Assembly (NCBI GenBank): GCA_025459175.1
Contig: JALORC010000062.1
Coordinates: forward strand, 1-41,162
DNA from: Planctomycetota bacterium
GTDB lineage: Bacteria; Planctomycetota; UBA1135; UBA2386
Length of the DNA stretch: 41,162 nt
Direction: 5' to 3'
Shown: positions 33,226 to 40,053 of the stretch, piece by piece
Numbering within the stretch: position 1 is the first letter of the stretch
Layout of the letters: every line of letters begins with the position of its first letter
The notes under the pieces: model-generated
Databases searched by the model: none
What the model was told of the DNA's origin: nothing
The model's input: the letters and a program-made list of their open reading frames with translations, nothing else
Position numbers and translations under genes: made by a program

Positions 33226-33834
33226 GACTGGCGGGAACCAGTGGCGCAGCGTCGATTGGAAGCGCAGAAAGGAAGGGTCGACGCATTCCTTCATCCCGAC
33301 CGTGGAAGCGATGGTTCGGTAGATCGACGAGGAGCGGGGTTTCCGTGCTTCCCACAGCGCCCACTCCATCGCCTGTTTCGGATCGGTCGGCTTGGCTGCT
33401 TCCAGCGGCCACAGGCCGATGCCCGCCAACTGCTCTCGAAGGCCGGGTTGCCGATTGCGCCAACCCAGGGCTTCGTCGAGGCGCGGTGAGCGGCGGAAGA
33501 GCCAGACCTCCAGCTCGGGCTCGATGACCACGGCTCTCGCCCAGCCATTGCCGAACTGCTGCAAGCGTCGGTCGACGTCGGCTTCGAGGTCCTCCGCACT
33601 CAGGTCCGGGACGCCCTCCCATGCCCGGTCGAGAATCACGAGCGCGTGTCGTGCCGCGCCGAGGTGGCCGCGCAACAGGCTGGTCGGATCGTGGTAGCAG
33701 GCCGAGTCTCGCTGCGGATGAACCAGCATCAACTTCTCGATCTTTCGCGTGCCGAGTGCCTCGTGCCGGTCCAGCACCGCACCGACCACCGACTCCATGT
33801 TCTTGTCGGCGACAAGGCACACGAGGTCGATCAT
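33223..33834 (-). CDS. Putative effector of ATPase cassette (VADKNxE/EPELExW family)
   Basis: This is a 203-aa soluble protein, the second gene of the cassette, whose ATG overlaps the ATPase stop (ATGA). It opens with a hydrophobic strand and LVADKNME (D10, E14), followed by an LVILDRAWEG element (D69, E73), VIEPELEVWL (E105, E109, W111) and a basic C-terminal half ending RKPRSSSIY and DPSFLRFQSTLRHWF. The pattern of a strand plus Glu, then a strand plus Asp, then E-P-x-x-E-x-W recalls TOPRIM-like effectors (DUF4276/RloB/AriB type). The usual DxD is not exact, so the fold is an inference. I recall closely similar proteins listed with methylation-associated defence systems (MAD4), but could not check this here. 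Confidence 0.65.
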   Translation of the reverse strand: MIDLVCLVADKNMESVVGAVLDRHEALGTRKIEKLMLVHPQRDSACYHDPTSLLRGHLGAARHALVILDRAWEGVPDLSAEDLEADVDRRLQQFGNGWARAVVIEPELEVWLFRRSPRLDEALGWRNRQPGLREQLAGIGLWPLEAAKPTDPKQAMEWALWEARKPRSSSIYRTIASTVGMKECVDPSFLRFQSTLRHWFPPV

Positions 33835-35153
33835 GCCAGCACCCCGCTCGCCAACAGGGTGCCGAGATCGATGCCGCCCTTCCAGTCCCTGAGCTTCGGG
33901 TGGCGGCGGCCCGGGACGATGTCGGTCTCGCCCTCGGCGGTTCGAGCGAAGCAGAGCACTTGATCCAAGTTGGCCATGCTGAGCACCACGGGCGAGTGAG
34001 TGGCCACCAGCACCTGGGCTCCGTAGATCGAGCTGAGGGACTGGAACACCGTCTCCACGGCCCTGGGATGGATGCCGTTCTCCGGCTCCTCGATGAGGTA
34101 GATGCCGTTCACTTCGGGCAGATAGGCCAGCAGTGTCAGCGCGAGCAATCGCAGCGTGCCGTCGGAGACGAGCCATGAGGGGGCTTCGAGTCCGTTCTGG
34201 TGTTGGACGACGAGATAGCGGTGGCGATCCTCGTCGCGTTCCCGGGTGGTCACCGTGCGGAGTTCCGGCAGGGCTTCACGCACGTGGGCGATCCACGCCT
34301 CGAAGCGTTCGCCGTGGGTCGACTCCAATTGGTGCACGACCAGCGGCAGGTTGGATCCGTCGGTCAGGAAGCCACGAGCTCGTCCCGGTGGGCACGGTCG
34401 TCGCATCGCGTCGCCGGAGAGAGCCAGCCGTTGCACTCCGGTCTGCAGCATCTTCCGGAACCAGGTCGCCACCGGGAACTTGTCCTCGTCCTCGGGCAGG
34501 CTCGTGAGGGCAGCCCTGTCGAGTGCGATACGGAAAGGGCTGTTCCAGTTGCCGGTCTCCGACGAGAACGTGACGCTGCCAGGCTCTTCGCCGCGCCACA
34601 GGACCTTCCGCCAGCCGTTCGGCGCGTGCTTGCGGGGCAAGTGCACGATGTTCGCGGGCGGCTCCGAGCTGGCAGGGAACAGGCTTCGCTGGGTCGGCTG
34701 GGTCACCAGGTGCTGCGTGGCCGGGCACAGCCACAGGGTCTCGGCGACGATCTGCAGCTGCCCGTCGACGTCGAGAGCGATTTCGTAGCGACAGACCTTG
34801 TTGTTGCCATTCCGCAGTCGAGCCAGGCGCGCGGCGGGAATCGTGAACTCGACGGCCAGTTCGATGCGGGTGCCTTGGCGCTTCCAGGTCAGGTGCTTGC
34901 CGTCCGGAGCACGATGCGGGATTCCCAGTCGCGCGTCGCCTTCGATGGCCGCCTGTGCGCCCGCCTTGACGATGTCGCCGAGGAACGCGAGCACGTCGAG
35001 GAACGTGGACTTGCCACTGCCGTTCGGTCCGACCAGGACGTGCAGCGGTCCCAGTTCTTGATTCACGTAGCGGAGAGACCGGTAGCCGAGGGCCTCGATC
35101 CGAGTCGCGATGCCACCATGAGGTGAACTCAGCGGAATCACTGCGGTGCTCAT
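33831..35153 (-). CDS. AAA family (ABC-type) ATPase of a putative defence cassette
   Basis: This is a 440-aa soluble ATPase of the AAA_21/OLD-like SMC-related group. Walker A is GPNGSGKST (42-50), a long inserted region spans about 60-320, the signature is SDGTLR (330-335), Walker B is IYLIEEPE (351-358) with Glu-Glu, and the switch histidine is in VATHSP (H386). The C-terminus has a Gly-rich DWKGGIDLGTLL segment. Such ATPases act as sensors in OLD, PARIS, RloA and MADS systems, gating a partner nuclease or toxin. Here the partner is the overlapping downstream gene. I chose the start at 35153 because the fold starts shortly after and nothing upstream in frame is conserved. Confidence 0.85.
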   Translation of the reverse strand: MSTAVIPLSSPHGGIATRIEALGYRSLRYVNQELGPLHVLVGPNGSGKSTFLDVLAFLGDIVKAGAQAAIEGDARLGIPHRAPDGKHLTWKRQGTRIELAVEFTIPAARLARLRNGNNKVCRYEIALDVDGQLQIVAETLWLCPATQHLVTQPTQRSLFPASSEPPANIVHLPRKHAPNGWRKVLWRGEEPGSVTFSSETGNWNSPFRIALDRAALTSLPEDEDKFPVATWFRKMLQTGVQRLALSGDAMRRPCPPGRARGFLTDGSNLPLVVHQLESTHGERFEAWIAHVREALPELRTVTTRERDEDRHRYLVVQHQNGLEAPSWLVSDGTLRLLALTLLAYLPEVNGIYLIEEPENGIHPRAVETVFQSLSSIYGAQVLVATHSPVVLSMANLDQVLCFARTAEGETDIVPGRRHPKLRDWKGGIDLGTLLASGVLA

Positions 35154-35292
35154 CCAGCCCAGGTGGTTCGGCGGCAGCCCCGGTCAGGGCTGGGCGAGAT
35201 CGGCGGCGCTGTCTTCGATGTCATCCGGGGTTGGTGGGGCAGCGCCATGGCGAGCCGACCATTCTGCGGCTAGAACCTCGGTCGCGCCACAG

Positions 35293-35691
35293 ATGAGATC
35301 CCCCTCCGGAACCACCGTTGCCATCGCCCTGCTGGCCGCCTGCACCGGCACGCCGCCGCCGCCGGCCCTGCCGCACGCGGCGCGCGAAGTGGTCGAGCTG
35401 CAGCGCTGGCAGATCGTCCAGGACGGCGCCGCGGTCGGTGTCGTGCGTCAGCTCGAGATCCGCGATCCGAAGGGGCCGGTGCCCTACTACCGGATCGAGG
35501 ACCTGAGCGGGCGCTGGCTCGGCCACGCCACCGCCAACGGGCGGTTCTCGCGTCGCGTGCCGTTCCAGAGCGAGGAGCAGGATCTCGGCGTCTGGTCGCT
35601 GGAGCAAGGCGTGGCCAAGCTGCTCGAGGCCGCGGCGCCGCTCGAGCTGCGGGCGATGCCGGTCGAGGCGGACGCGCGACGTTCGCGCTGA
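35293..35691 (+). CDS. Small lipoprotein of unknown function
   Basis: This is a 132-aa protein with a lipobox LLAAC (Cys near 15), so it is probably an envelope lipoprotein. The mature part starts with a Pro/Thr-rich spacer and then a compact alpha+beta domain containing VGVVRQLEI, PVPYYRIEDLSGRWLGHA and a C-terminal helix GVAKLLE. Similar short lipoproteins with a YYRVE-then-GHI pattern occur in planctomycetes, where they have no assigned role; this is from memory. The start at 35293 precedes the signal sequence. It faces the ATPase cassette divergently. Confidence 0.65.
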   Translation: MRSPSGTTVAIALLAACTGTPPPPALPHAAREVVELQRWQIVQDGAAVGVVRQLEIRDPKGPVPYYRIEDLSGRWLGHATANGRFSRRVPFQSEEQDLGVWSLEQGVAKLLEAAAPLELRAMPVEADARRSR

Positions 35692-35731
35692 ACCGGGCCA
35701 GAAGCGCGCTTGGTCCGTGGCGTGGCCGGCA

Positions 35732-35737
35732 TATTGT
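35732..35737 (+). promoter_or_regulatory. Candidate -10 (TATTGT) of a short-leader transcript
   Basis: CATATTGT ends nine bases before the thioesterase ATG, with no Shine-Dalgarno sequence between. Confidence 0.35.
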
Positions 35738-35746
35738 GCCGCCCCG

Positions 35747-36235
35747 ATGACTGCCGCCGAGCCGCCGCTTCCCGCCCGTCCCGCCTCCCTGAGCAAGGTC
35801 GAGATGACCGAGATGGTGTTCCCCAACGACGCCAATCCGCTCGGCAACTGCATGGGCGGGCGCGTCATGCACTGGATCGACATCTGCGCGGCGCTGTCGG
35901 CGGGCCGCCACGCCCGCACGCCGGTCGTGACCGCGAACGTCGACAACATCGACTTCCACAACCCGATCCCGGTCGGTGGCATCGTCGTGCTGCTGGCGTC
36001 GGTGAACTTCGCCGGCCGCACCTCGATGGAGGTCGGCGTCAAGGTCTGGCAGGAGGAGCGTTCGACCGGCAACCGCAAGCACGTCGCGTCGGCCTACCTG
36101 ACCTTCGTGTCGCTGGATCCGGAGAGTCGCACGCCGCGGCCGGTGCCGCCGGTGCTGCCCGAGACCGACGACGAGAAGCGCCGCTACCAGAGCGCCCAGG
36201 CCCGGCGCGCGCACCGCTTGGCGCAGCGCAAGTAG
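35747..36235 (+). CDS. Acyl-CoA thioesterase (hotdog fold)
   Basis: This is a 162-aa cytoplasmic hotdog-fold protein of the YciA/BACH acyl-CoA hydrolase type, which cleaves acyl-CoA to free acid and CoA. The motif VFPNDANPLGNCMGGRVMHW followed by an aspartate near residue 45 contains the conserved N-x-x-G-x-x-x-G-G and the catalytic Asp of the central helix. The strand VTANVDNIDFHNPIPVGGIV follows, and EVGVKVWQEE near residue 105 is typical. The C-terminus is Arg/Gln-rich. The chain-length preference is unknown. Confidence 0.92.
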   Translation: MTAAEPPLPARPASLSKVEMTEMVFPNDANPLGNCMGGRVMHWIDICAALSAGRHARTPVVTANVDNIDFHNPIPVGGIVVLLASVNFAGRTSMEVGVKVWQEERSTGNRKHVASAYLTFVSLDPESRTPRPVPPVLPETDDEKRRYQSAQARRAHRLAQRK

Positions 36236-36317
36236 ACGCGGCCCGGCCGTTCCGGCCCGCGGCGCTTCTTTGTGGCCCACTGCCGCCACGCGGGTGGCTT
36301 CGCGGGCCCGCCGTCGC

Positions 36318-36323
36318 TACGCT
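36318..36323 (+). promoter_or_regulatory. Candidate -10 (TACGCT) of a leaderless transcript
   Basis: GCTACGCT ends ten bases before the ATG of the Clp N-domain gene and no ribosome binding site is present. Confidence 0.4.
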
Positions 36324-36333
36324 GTTCCGCCTC

Positions 36334-36786
36334 ATGTTCGAGGACTTCGCCGAGAAGACCGTCGTGGCCATCAAGAAGGCCGAAGAGCTGGCCGTGCAGC
36401 TCAAGGACGAATCCGTCGCGACCGGTCACGTCATCTACGGCCTCTGCGTCGATCGCAGCGTCTGCCTGCACCACATCTTCCACGACCTCAACGTCGACCC
36501 GGAGATGTTCTCGGGTTACGTGAACAGCTTGCCGCGCGAGCCGGGGGTGCCGAACGGGCCCTTCAATCGCCACGTGCGCACGGTGTTCGAGCGGGCGAAG
36601 GACGCGGCGCAGCAGCTCGGCAGCAAGAAGGTCGAGCCGGAGCACCTCGCGCTGGCGCTGCTGTCGGTGAAGTCCGGGTCGTGCTACGAGACGCTGAAGG
36701 AGTTCGCGATCGATCCCGAGTATGTGCAGTCGCTGATCCTGCAGGCGATGGGGCTCGATCCGGAGATGGTTCCGGAGTGGTTCTGA
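36334..36786 (+). CDS. Stand-alone Clp N-terminal (double Clp repeat) domain protein
   Basis: This is a 150-aa soluble protein consisting only of the Clp_N domain, with two related helical repeats: AIKKAEELAVQLKDESVATGHVIYGL and, in the second half, FERAKDAAQQLGSKKVEPEHLALALL. In ClpA/ClpC this domain binds substrates and adaptors; a free copy could act as an adaptor or decoy or stabilise client proteins. No AAA+ module follows. The stop codon forms the first bases of a 13-bp hairpin and of the tandem repeat downstream. Confidence 0.88.
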   Translation: MFEDFAEKTVVAIKKAEELAVQLKDESVATGHVIYGLCVDRSVCLHHIFHDLNVDPEMFSGYVNSLPREPGVPNGPFNRHVRTVFERAKDAAQQLGSKKVEPEHLALALLSVKSGSCYETLKEFAIDPEYVQSLILQAMGLDPEMVPEWF

Positions 36787-36814
36787 TCGGGCTCGCCAGA
36801 GGCGAGACCGATCA
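36784..36814 (+). terminator. 13-bp hairpin at the stop codon of the Clp N-domain gene
   Basis: TGATCGG/CCGATCA and CTCGCC/GGCGAG form a continuous stem with one G-A mismatch and an AGA loop, beginning at the TGA stop. There is no T-run, so it could stop transcription only with other factors. Its inner part belongs to the first copy of the tandem repeat. Confidence 0.4.
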
Positions 36815-36997
36815 GAGATTGCCGGCCGCCGCGACGCGGGACGCGCCAACGAGGCGGATCGACGCCCTCAGGCCCGCTGCGTCGGCGATTCGGAAGCGGG
36901 CTCGCCGGAGCGAGACCGATCAGAGATTGCCGGCCGCCGCAACGCGGGACGCGCCAACGAGGCGAATCGACGCCCTCAGGCCCGCTGCGTCGGCGAT
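36789..36997. repeat. Two-copy tandem repeat (period 109 bases), REP/BIME-like
   Basis: Copy 1 covers 36789-36889 and copy 2 covers 36898-36997, with an 8-base spacer. They are nearly identical apart from a handful of changes and a 1-base gap. Each holds two potential hairpins: CTCGCC-AGA-GGCGAG in copy 1 becomes CTCGC-CGGA-GCGAG in copy 2, keeping the stem, and CGACGC/GCGTCG recurs in both. Copy 2 ends exactly at the RAYT stop codon. Repeats of this kind next to a RAYT gene are usually REP elements acted on by it. The repeat is open in several frames but I do not think it is coding. Confidence 0.8.
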
Positions 36998-37716
36998 CAG
37001 GCCGGGCGTTCGCCGACCGCCAGCAGCCCATGGCGGCGCCAGCCGATCGTCAACAGCCACGTGTGCGCCTCGGTGACCGGGCGCACGATGGCTTCGATGC
37101 CGCGCACGACGATCGTCTCGCGAAAGCCGTCGAACCACGGGGCTGACGTGTAGGTGTCGATGGCCTGCGGCACCGTCACGATGCGGCCCTCGGCCGCATG
37201 GTGGTGCGCATTGCCCAGCACGTAGCGCAGCGCGTTCCGCACCTCGCGCGGGGAACGCAGGATGTGGTCGTGGTAGCGGTCGGCGAACACCCTGCCGCGG
37301 CGCTGCCACAGCCGATTGAGGGTGCGCGCGATGCGGACCAGCAAGCCCTGCACGCCGCGCGAGAGTGCGGTGCGGCCGGTGGCCTCGACGACGAAGTGCA
37401 GGTGGTCGTTGAGCACCGCGTAGTGGATCAGCCGGAAGCCGTTGCGGTCGCAGCCGGCGGCGAAGGCCGTGCGCAGCGCCTGGTAGGCATCGCGCCGGCG
37501 CAGCGGCGGCAGGTGCTCGCGCAGCTTGACGGTCACGTGCACCGGGAAGCGGGCGGCGAGTGCGCTGCGGGTGTCGTGTGGCACCCCGGCGCGATCGCCG
37601 TTCGGCTTGCGGCCGGCACCGGCGCGGCGGCCGCCGTGGAGCGCGCGGAACGGCAGCAGTCCGGCGCCTGCACGCTTGGCCTCTTTGCTCCGCTGCGCTT
37701 TCTTCCCGGTCGCCAT
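36997..37716 (-). CDS. REP-associated tyrosine transposase (RAYT, Y1 HUH family)
   Basis: This is a 239-aa protein. The basic N-terminus contains GGRRAGAGRKPNG, a typical RAYT motif. The Y1-transposase core has the HUH metal motif as HLH (H105, H107 in LNDHLHFVVE) and the nucleophile Tyr165 in NALRYVLGNAHHH. RAYTs nick single-stranded REP palindromes and may be domesticated. The start at 37716 fits the N-terminal pattern and lies 12 bases after a TATCAT -10-like element. Its stop touches the second tandem repeat copy, and an inverted repeat lies upstream. All three catalytic residues are intact, so activity is plausible. Confidence 0.9.
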   Translation of the reverse strand: MATGKKAQRSKEAKRAGAGLLPFRALHGGRRAGAGRKPNGDRAGVPHDTRSALAARFPVHVTVKLREHLPPLRRRDAYQALRTAFAAGCDRNGFRLIHYAVLNDHLHFVVEATGRTALSRGVQGLLVRIARTLNRLWQRRGRVFADRYHDHILRSPREVRNALRYVLGNAHHHAAEGRIVTVPQAIDTYTSAPWFDGFRETIVVRGIEAIVRPVTEAHTWLLTIGWRRHGLLAVGERPA

Positions 37717-37728
37717 GTTGATTTCGCA

Positions 37729-37734
37729 ATGATA
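37729..37734 (-). promoter_or_regulatory. Candidate -10 (TATCAT) for the RAYT gene
   Basis: On the minus strand CATATCAT lies 12 bases before the ATG of the RAYT gene. Confidence 0.35.
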
Positions 37735-37773
37735 TGGTCGAGAGGTGTGCGGCGCAAGGGCCGCAGCGTGATC

Positions 37774-37836
37774 GTGCCCGGATCCCGCGGCATCCTGGCA
37801 CCCGGTGCCTCGAGCCAGAGCTCGAGATCCGGGCAC
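37774..37836. repeat. 11-bp inverted repeat with internal palindromes upstream of RAYT
   Basis: GTGCCCGGATC (37774-37784) and GATCCGGGCAC (37826-37836) are perfect inverted copies 41 bases apart. The interior holds GGCAC-CCG-GTGCC and two copies of CTCGAG around CCAGAG, so the whole unit can fold into a branched cruciform. It lies in the 292-base space between the divergent RAYT and dinB genes, otherwise empty of genes, and could be a REP-like target. It could also be a two-way regulatory element. Confidence 0.55.
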
Positions 37837-37996
37837 CAGCTGCTGCGACAGCCCCGGTGTTCCGGTGCCGGTGCGGACGAGGCGGCGTGCGGGGGCGGCA
37901 GACACCGACAGACCCCGTCCATCGGCAACCGCGACGTTCGCATCGCCTCGGCCTGGCGGTCGCCGTCCCGCTGCTGCCCTCGCCTCCCGGCCCGGC

Positions 37997-38002
37997 TACC
38001 AT
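37997..38002 (+). promoter_or_regulatory. Candidate -10 (TACCAT) of a leaderless dinB transcript
   Basis: GGCTACCAT ends six bases before the dinB GTG start. I saw no LexA-like palindrome nearby. Confidence 0.35.
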
Positions 38003-38008
38003 GCCTCG

Positions 38009-39202
38009 GTGACCGCGCCACGCACGATCCTGCATGCCGACATGGACGCGTTCTACGCGGCCATCGAGCAGCGCGATCACCCGGAATGGCGCGGCAAGCC
38101 CGTCATCGTCGGCGGCAGCGGTTCGCGGCAGGTGGTCAGCACGTGCAGCTACGAGGCGCGCAAGTTCGGCGTGCACTCGGCGATGCCGGGCGTGCGGGCC
38201 AAGCAGCTGTGTCCGCAGGGCATCTTCGTGGTGCCGCGCATGGAGGTCTACGAACAGGTCTCGGCGCAGGTGCGCGAGGTGTTCGAGCGCTTCACCGATC
38301 AGGTCGAACCGCTGTCGCTCGACGAGGCGTTCCTCGACGTCACCGGCAGCCGTGCGTTGTTCGGCGACGGGCCGGCGATCGCGGCGCGCATCAAGGCCGA
38401 GGTGCGCGAACGCACGCAGCTGACGGTCTCGGTCGGCGTGGCGACCTCGAAGTACGTCGCCAAGGTCGCCAGCGATCTGCGCAAGCCCGACGGGCTGGTG
38501 GTGGTCGAGCCCGGTGACGAACGCTCGTTCCTCGCCCCGTTGCCGGTGGCGAAGCTGTGGGGCGTCGGCCCGGTCACCCAGCAGCAGCTCGAACGGGCGG
38601 GGCTGCGCACGATCGGTGACGTGCAGGGGCGCAGTGAAGCGGAGCTGCGGCAGGCGTTCGGCGACAGCCTCGGACCGCACCTGTACGTGCTCGGCAACGG
38701 CCTCGATCCGCGTGAGGTCGAACCGGATCGGCAGGCGAAGTCGATCGGCCACGAGCTGACGTTCGCCGACGACCTGCGGGATCCGGACCAGGTCCACTCG
38801 ATCCTGCTGCAGCTGGCCGAGATGGTCGGACGGCGACTGCGACGCGGTGGCCTCTACGGCACGGTGGTGCGGCTCAAGCTGCGCTACGGCGACTTCACGA
38901 CGATGGTGCGTCAGCAGAAGGTCGCCGCGACGGCCGACGACCTGGAGCTCTACCGGGTCGCGCGCACGCTGCTGACCGCCGTCTGGGACCGCGGCCGCGG
39001 CGTGCGGCTGCTTGGCGTCACCGCGGCCGGGCTCTGCGAACGGGCGGCGCCGGCGCAGGGCTCGCTGTTCGCGCCGGCGCCGAAGAATCGCGACCGGCTG
39101 CTGCAGGCGATGGACGCGATCCGCGACCGCCACGGCGAGGACTCGGTGCGCCACGGCGGCGAGCGCCGCCGCACCACGCCGTGGGGGCCAACGGAAGAGT
39201 GA
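38009..39202 (+). CDS. dinB: DNA polymerase IV (Y family)
   Basis: This 397-aa translesion polymerase copies past damaged bases at low fidelity. The catalytic motif HADMDAFYAAIEQ (D11 and D13) opens the palm, YEARKFGVHSAMPG and SLDEAFLDVTGS (catalytic Asp-Glu) follow, then SVGVATSKYVAKVASDLRKPDG and the HhH-type LWGVGPVTQQQL, and a little-finger domain. The C-terminal QGSLF matches the Q-x-x-L-F clamp-binding motif. The GTG start fits the -10 spacing; the ATG at 38001 is out of frame. Length is slightly above the 350 aa of the E. coli enzyme. It sits alone, with the RAYT gene divergent. Confidence 0.95.
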   Translation: MTAPRTILHADMDAFYAAIEQRDHPEWRGKPVIVGGSGSRQVVSTCSYEARKFGVHSAMPGVRAKQLCPQGIFVVPRMEVYEQVSAQVREVFERFTDQVEPLSLDEAFLDVTGSRALFGDGPAIAARIKAEVRERTQLTVSVGVATSKYVAKVASDLRKPDGLVVVEPGDERSFLAPLPVAKLWGVGPVTQQQLERAGLRTIGDVQGRSEAELRQAFGDSLGPHLYVLGNGLDPREVEPDRQAKSIGHELTFADDLRDPDQVHSILLQLAEMVGRRLRRGGLYGTVVRLKLRYGDFTTMVRQQKVAATADDLELYRVARTLLTAVWDRGRGVRLLGVTAAGLCERAAPAQGSLFAPAPKNRDRLLQAMDAIRDRHGEDSVRHGGERRRTTPWGPTEE

Positions 39203-39227
39203 CAGCCGGGGAGTGAGGTGGGGCCGC

Positions 39228-39953
39228 TCAGTTCATGCTGAACTGGTCGTCGGTGAGCTTCTCGACCACCTTGTCGCCGTTCTTCTTGTCCCAGTCCATC
39301 TTCGCCAGCAGGTAGGCGAACGTGGTGCCCTTGGACAGCGTGACCGTGGTGTCCTTCTCGTCCTTGGTCTTGCCCTTCGCGGTCACCGTCAGGTTGCCGT
39401 TGGTGGCAGCCGCGGCCAGCGAGGTGCTGCTGCTGATCTTGGTCGCGATCGAGGCCTCGAGCACGACGAAGATCTGGTGGCAGACGCGCGCGTCACCGCC
39501 GTACTTGTCGAGGTTGTCGCGCACGACCGGCGAGTCGTTGAGCGCCTTCTTCATGTCGACCAGTTCGACCTCGAACTTCACCAGCTTCAGCTCGCCCTTG
39601 TCGAGGCGCTTGTAGGCGGTGTCGACGCTGCCGCCGACCGCGCCGGCCAGCACGTTGGCCTTGAAGTCCTTCTCGGTCGACTGCTTGAAGTCGATGTCGA
39701 CGATCGTCGCGGTGCGCACCTCTAGCTTCGGGCGCGCCACGTGGCCCTGCACCTCGAGGTAGTTGGCCTTGGCGATCGGCGTCTTCTTCTCGCCGTAGGA
39801 GCCGAGTTCGACCGACTCGGAGCCGGCGCGGAAGTAGGACTTGCCGTTGAACTTCAGGTGGTTGTCCTTGATCACCGCACCCTGGGCGAGCGCGGAGCCG
39901 GCGAGCAGGAACGCGGTGAGAAGGGCGGAACGGGAAACGAGAGAGTGCATCAT
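39228..39953 (-). CDS. Secreted Lys-rich protein of unknown function
   Basis: This is a 241-aa protein with a signal peptide (MMHSLVSRSALLTAFLLAGSALAQ) that fixes the frame and start at 39953; a second Met at 39950 is an alternative. The mature chain is rich in Lys, Asp and Thr and looks mostly beta with some helix. It has no catalytic motif and just one cysteine, in VCHQIF. I do not recognise a family. It stands alone, convergent with dinB (25 bases apart) and 100 bases beyond the ATP-grasp gene's stop. Its codons look less extreme in GC than its neighbours', perhaps reflecting high expression. Confidence 0.7.
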   Translation of the reverse strand: MMHSLVSRSALLTAFLLAGSALAQGAVIKDNHLKFNGKSYFRAGSESVELGSYGEKKTPIAKANYLEVQGHVARPKLEVRTATIVDIDFKQSTEKDFKANVLAGAVGGSVDTAYKRLDKGELKLVKFEVELVDMKKALNDSPVVRDNLDKYGGDARVCHQIFVVLEASIATKISSSTSLAAAATNGNLTVTAKGKTKDEKDTTVTLSKGTTFAYLLAKMDWDKKNGDKVVEKLTDDQFSMN

Positions 39954-40053
39954 GGTCAGGTGTCGGTGCGGTCGCGAGGAGGACCGCTCTGCCACCCACA
40001 CGGGAATCCGTGCCGGCACCCGTCAGGATTTCCCCGACTCGACGTTGCGAGGC

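Noticed and set aside
33183..35292. Whole ATPase cassette as a mobile element with flanking direct repeats
   Set aside because: I found no matching direct repeats, integrase or tRNA at its ends. In the two sequence rows I tallied by eye, GC was about the same as or only slightly below the surroundings.
36240..36272. GC-rich hairpin followed by TTCTTT after the thioesterase gene, as an intrinsic terminator
   Set aside because: The stem is only about 4 bp before mismatches and the T-run is interrupted, so I did not call it.
36684..37031. Minus-strand open frame with an internally repeated peptide
   Set aside because: The peptide repeat is just the translated 109-base DNA repeat. Both strands are open and no start signal is seen.
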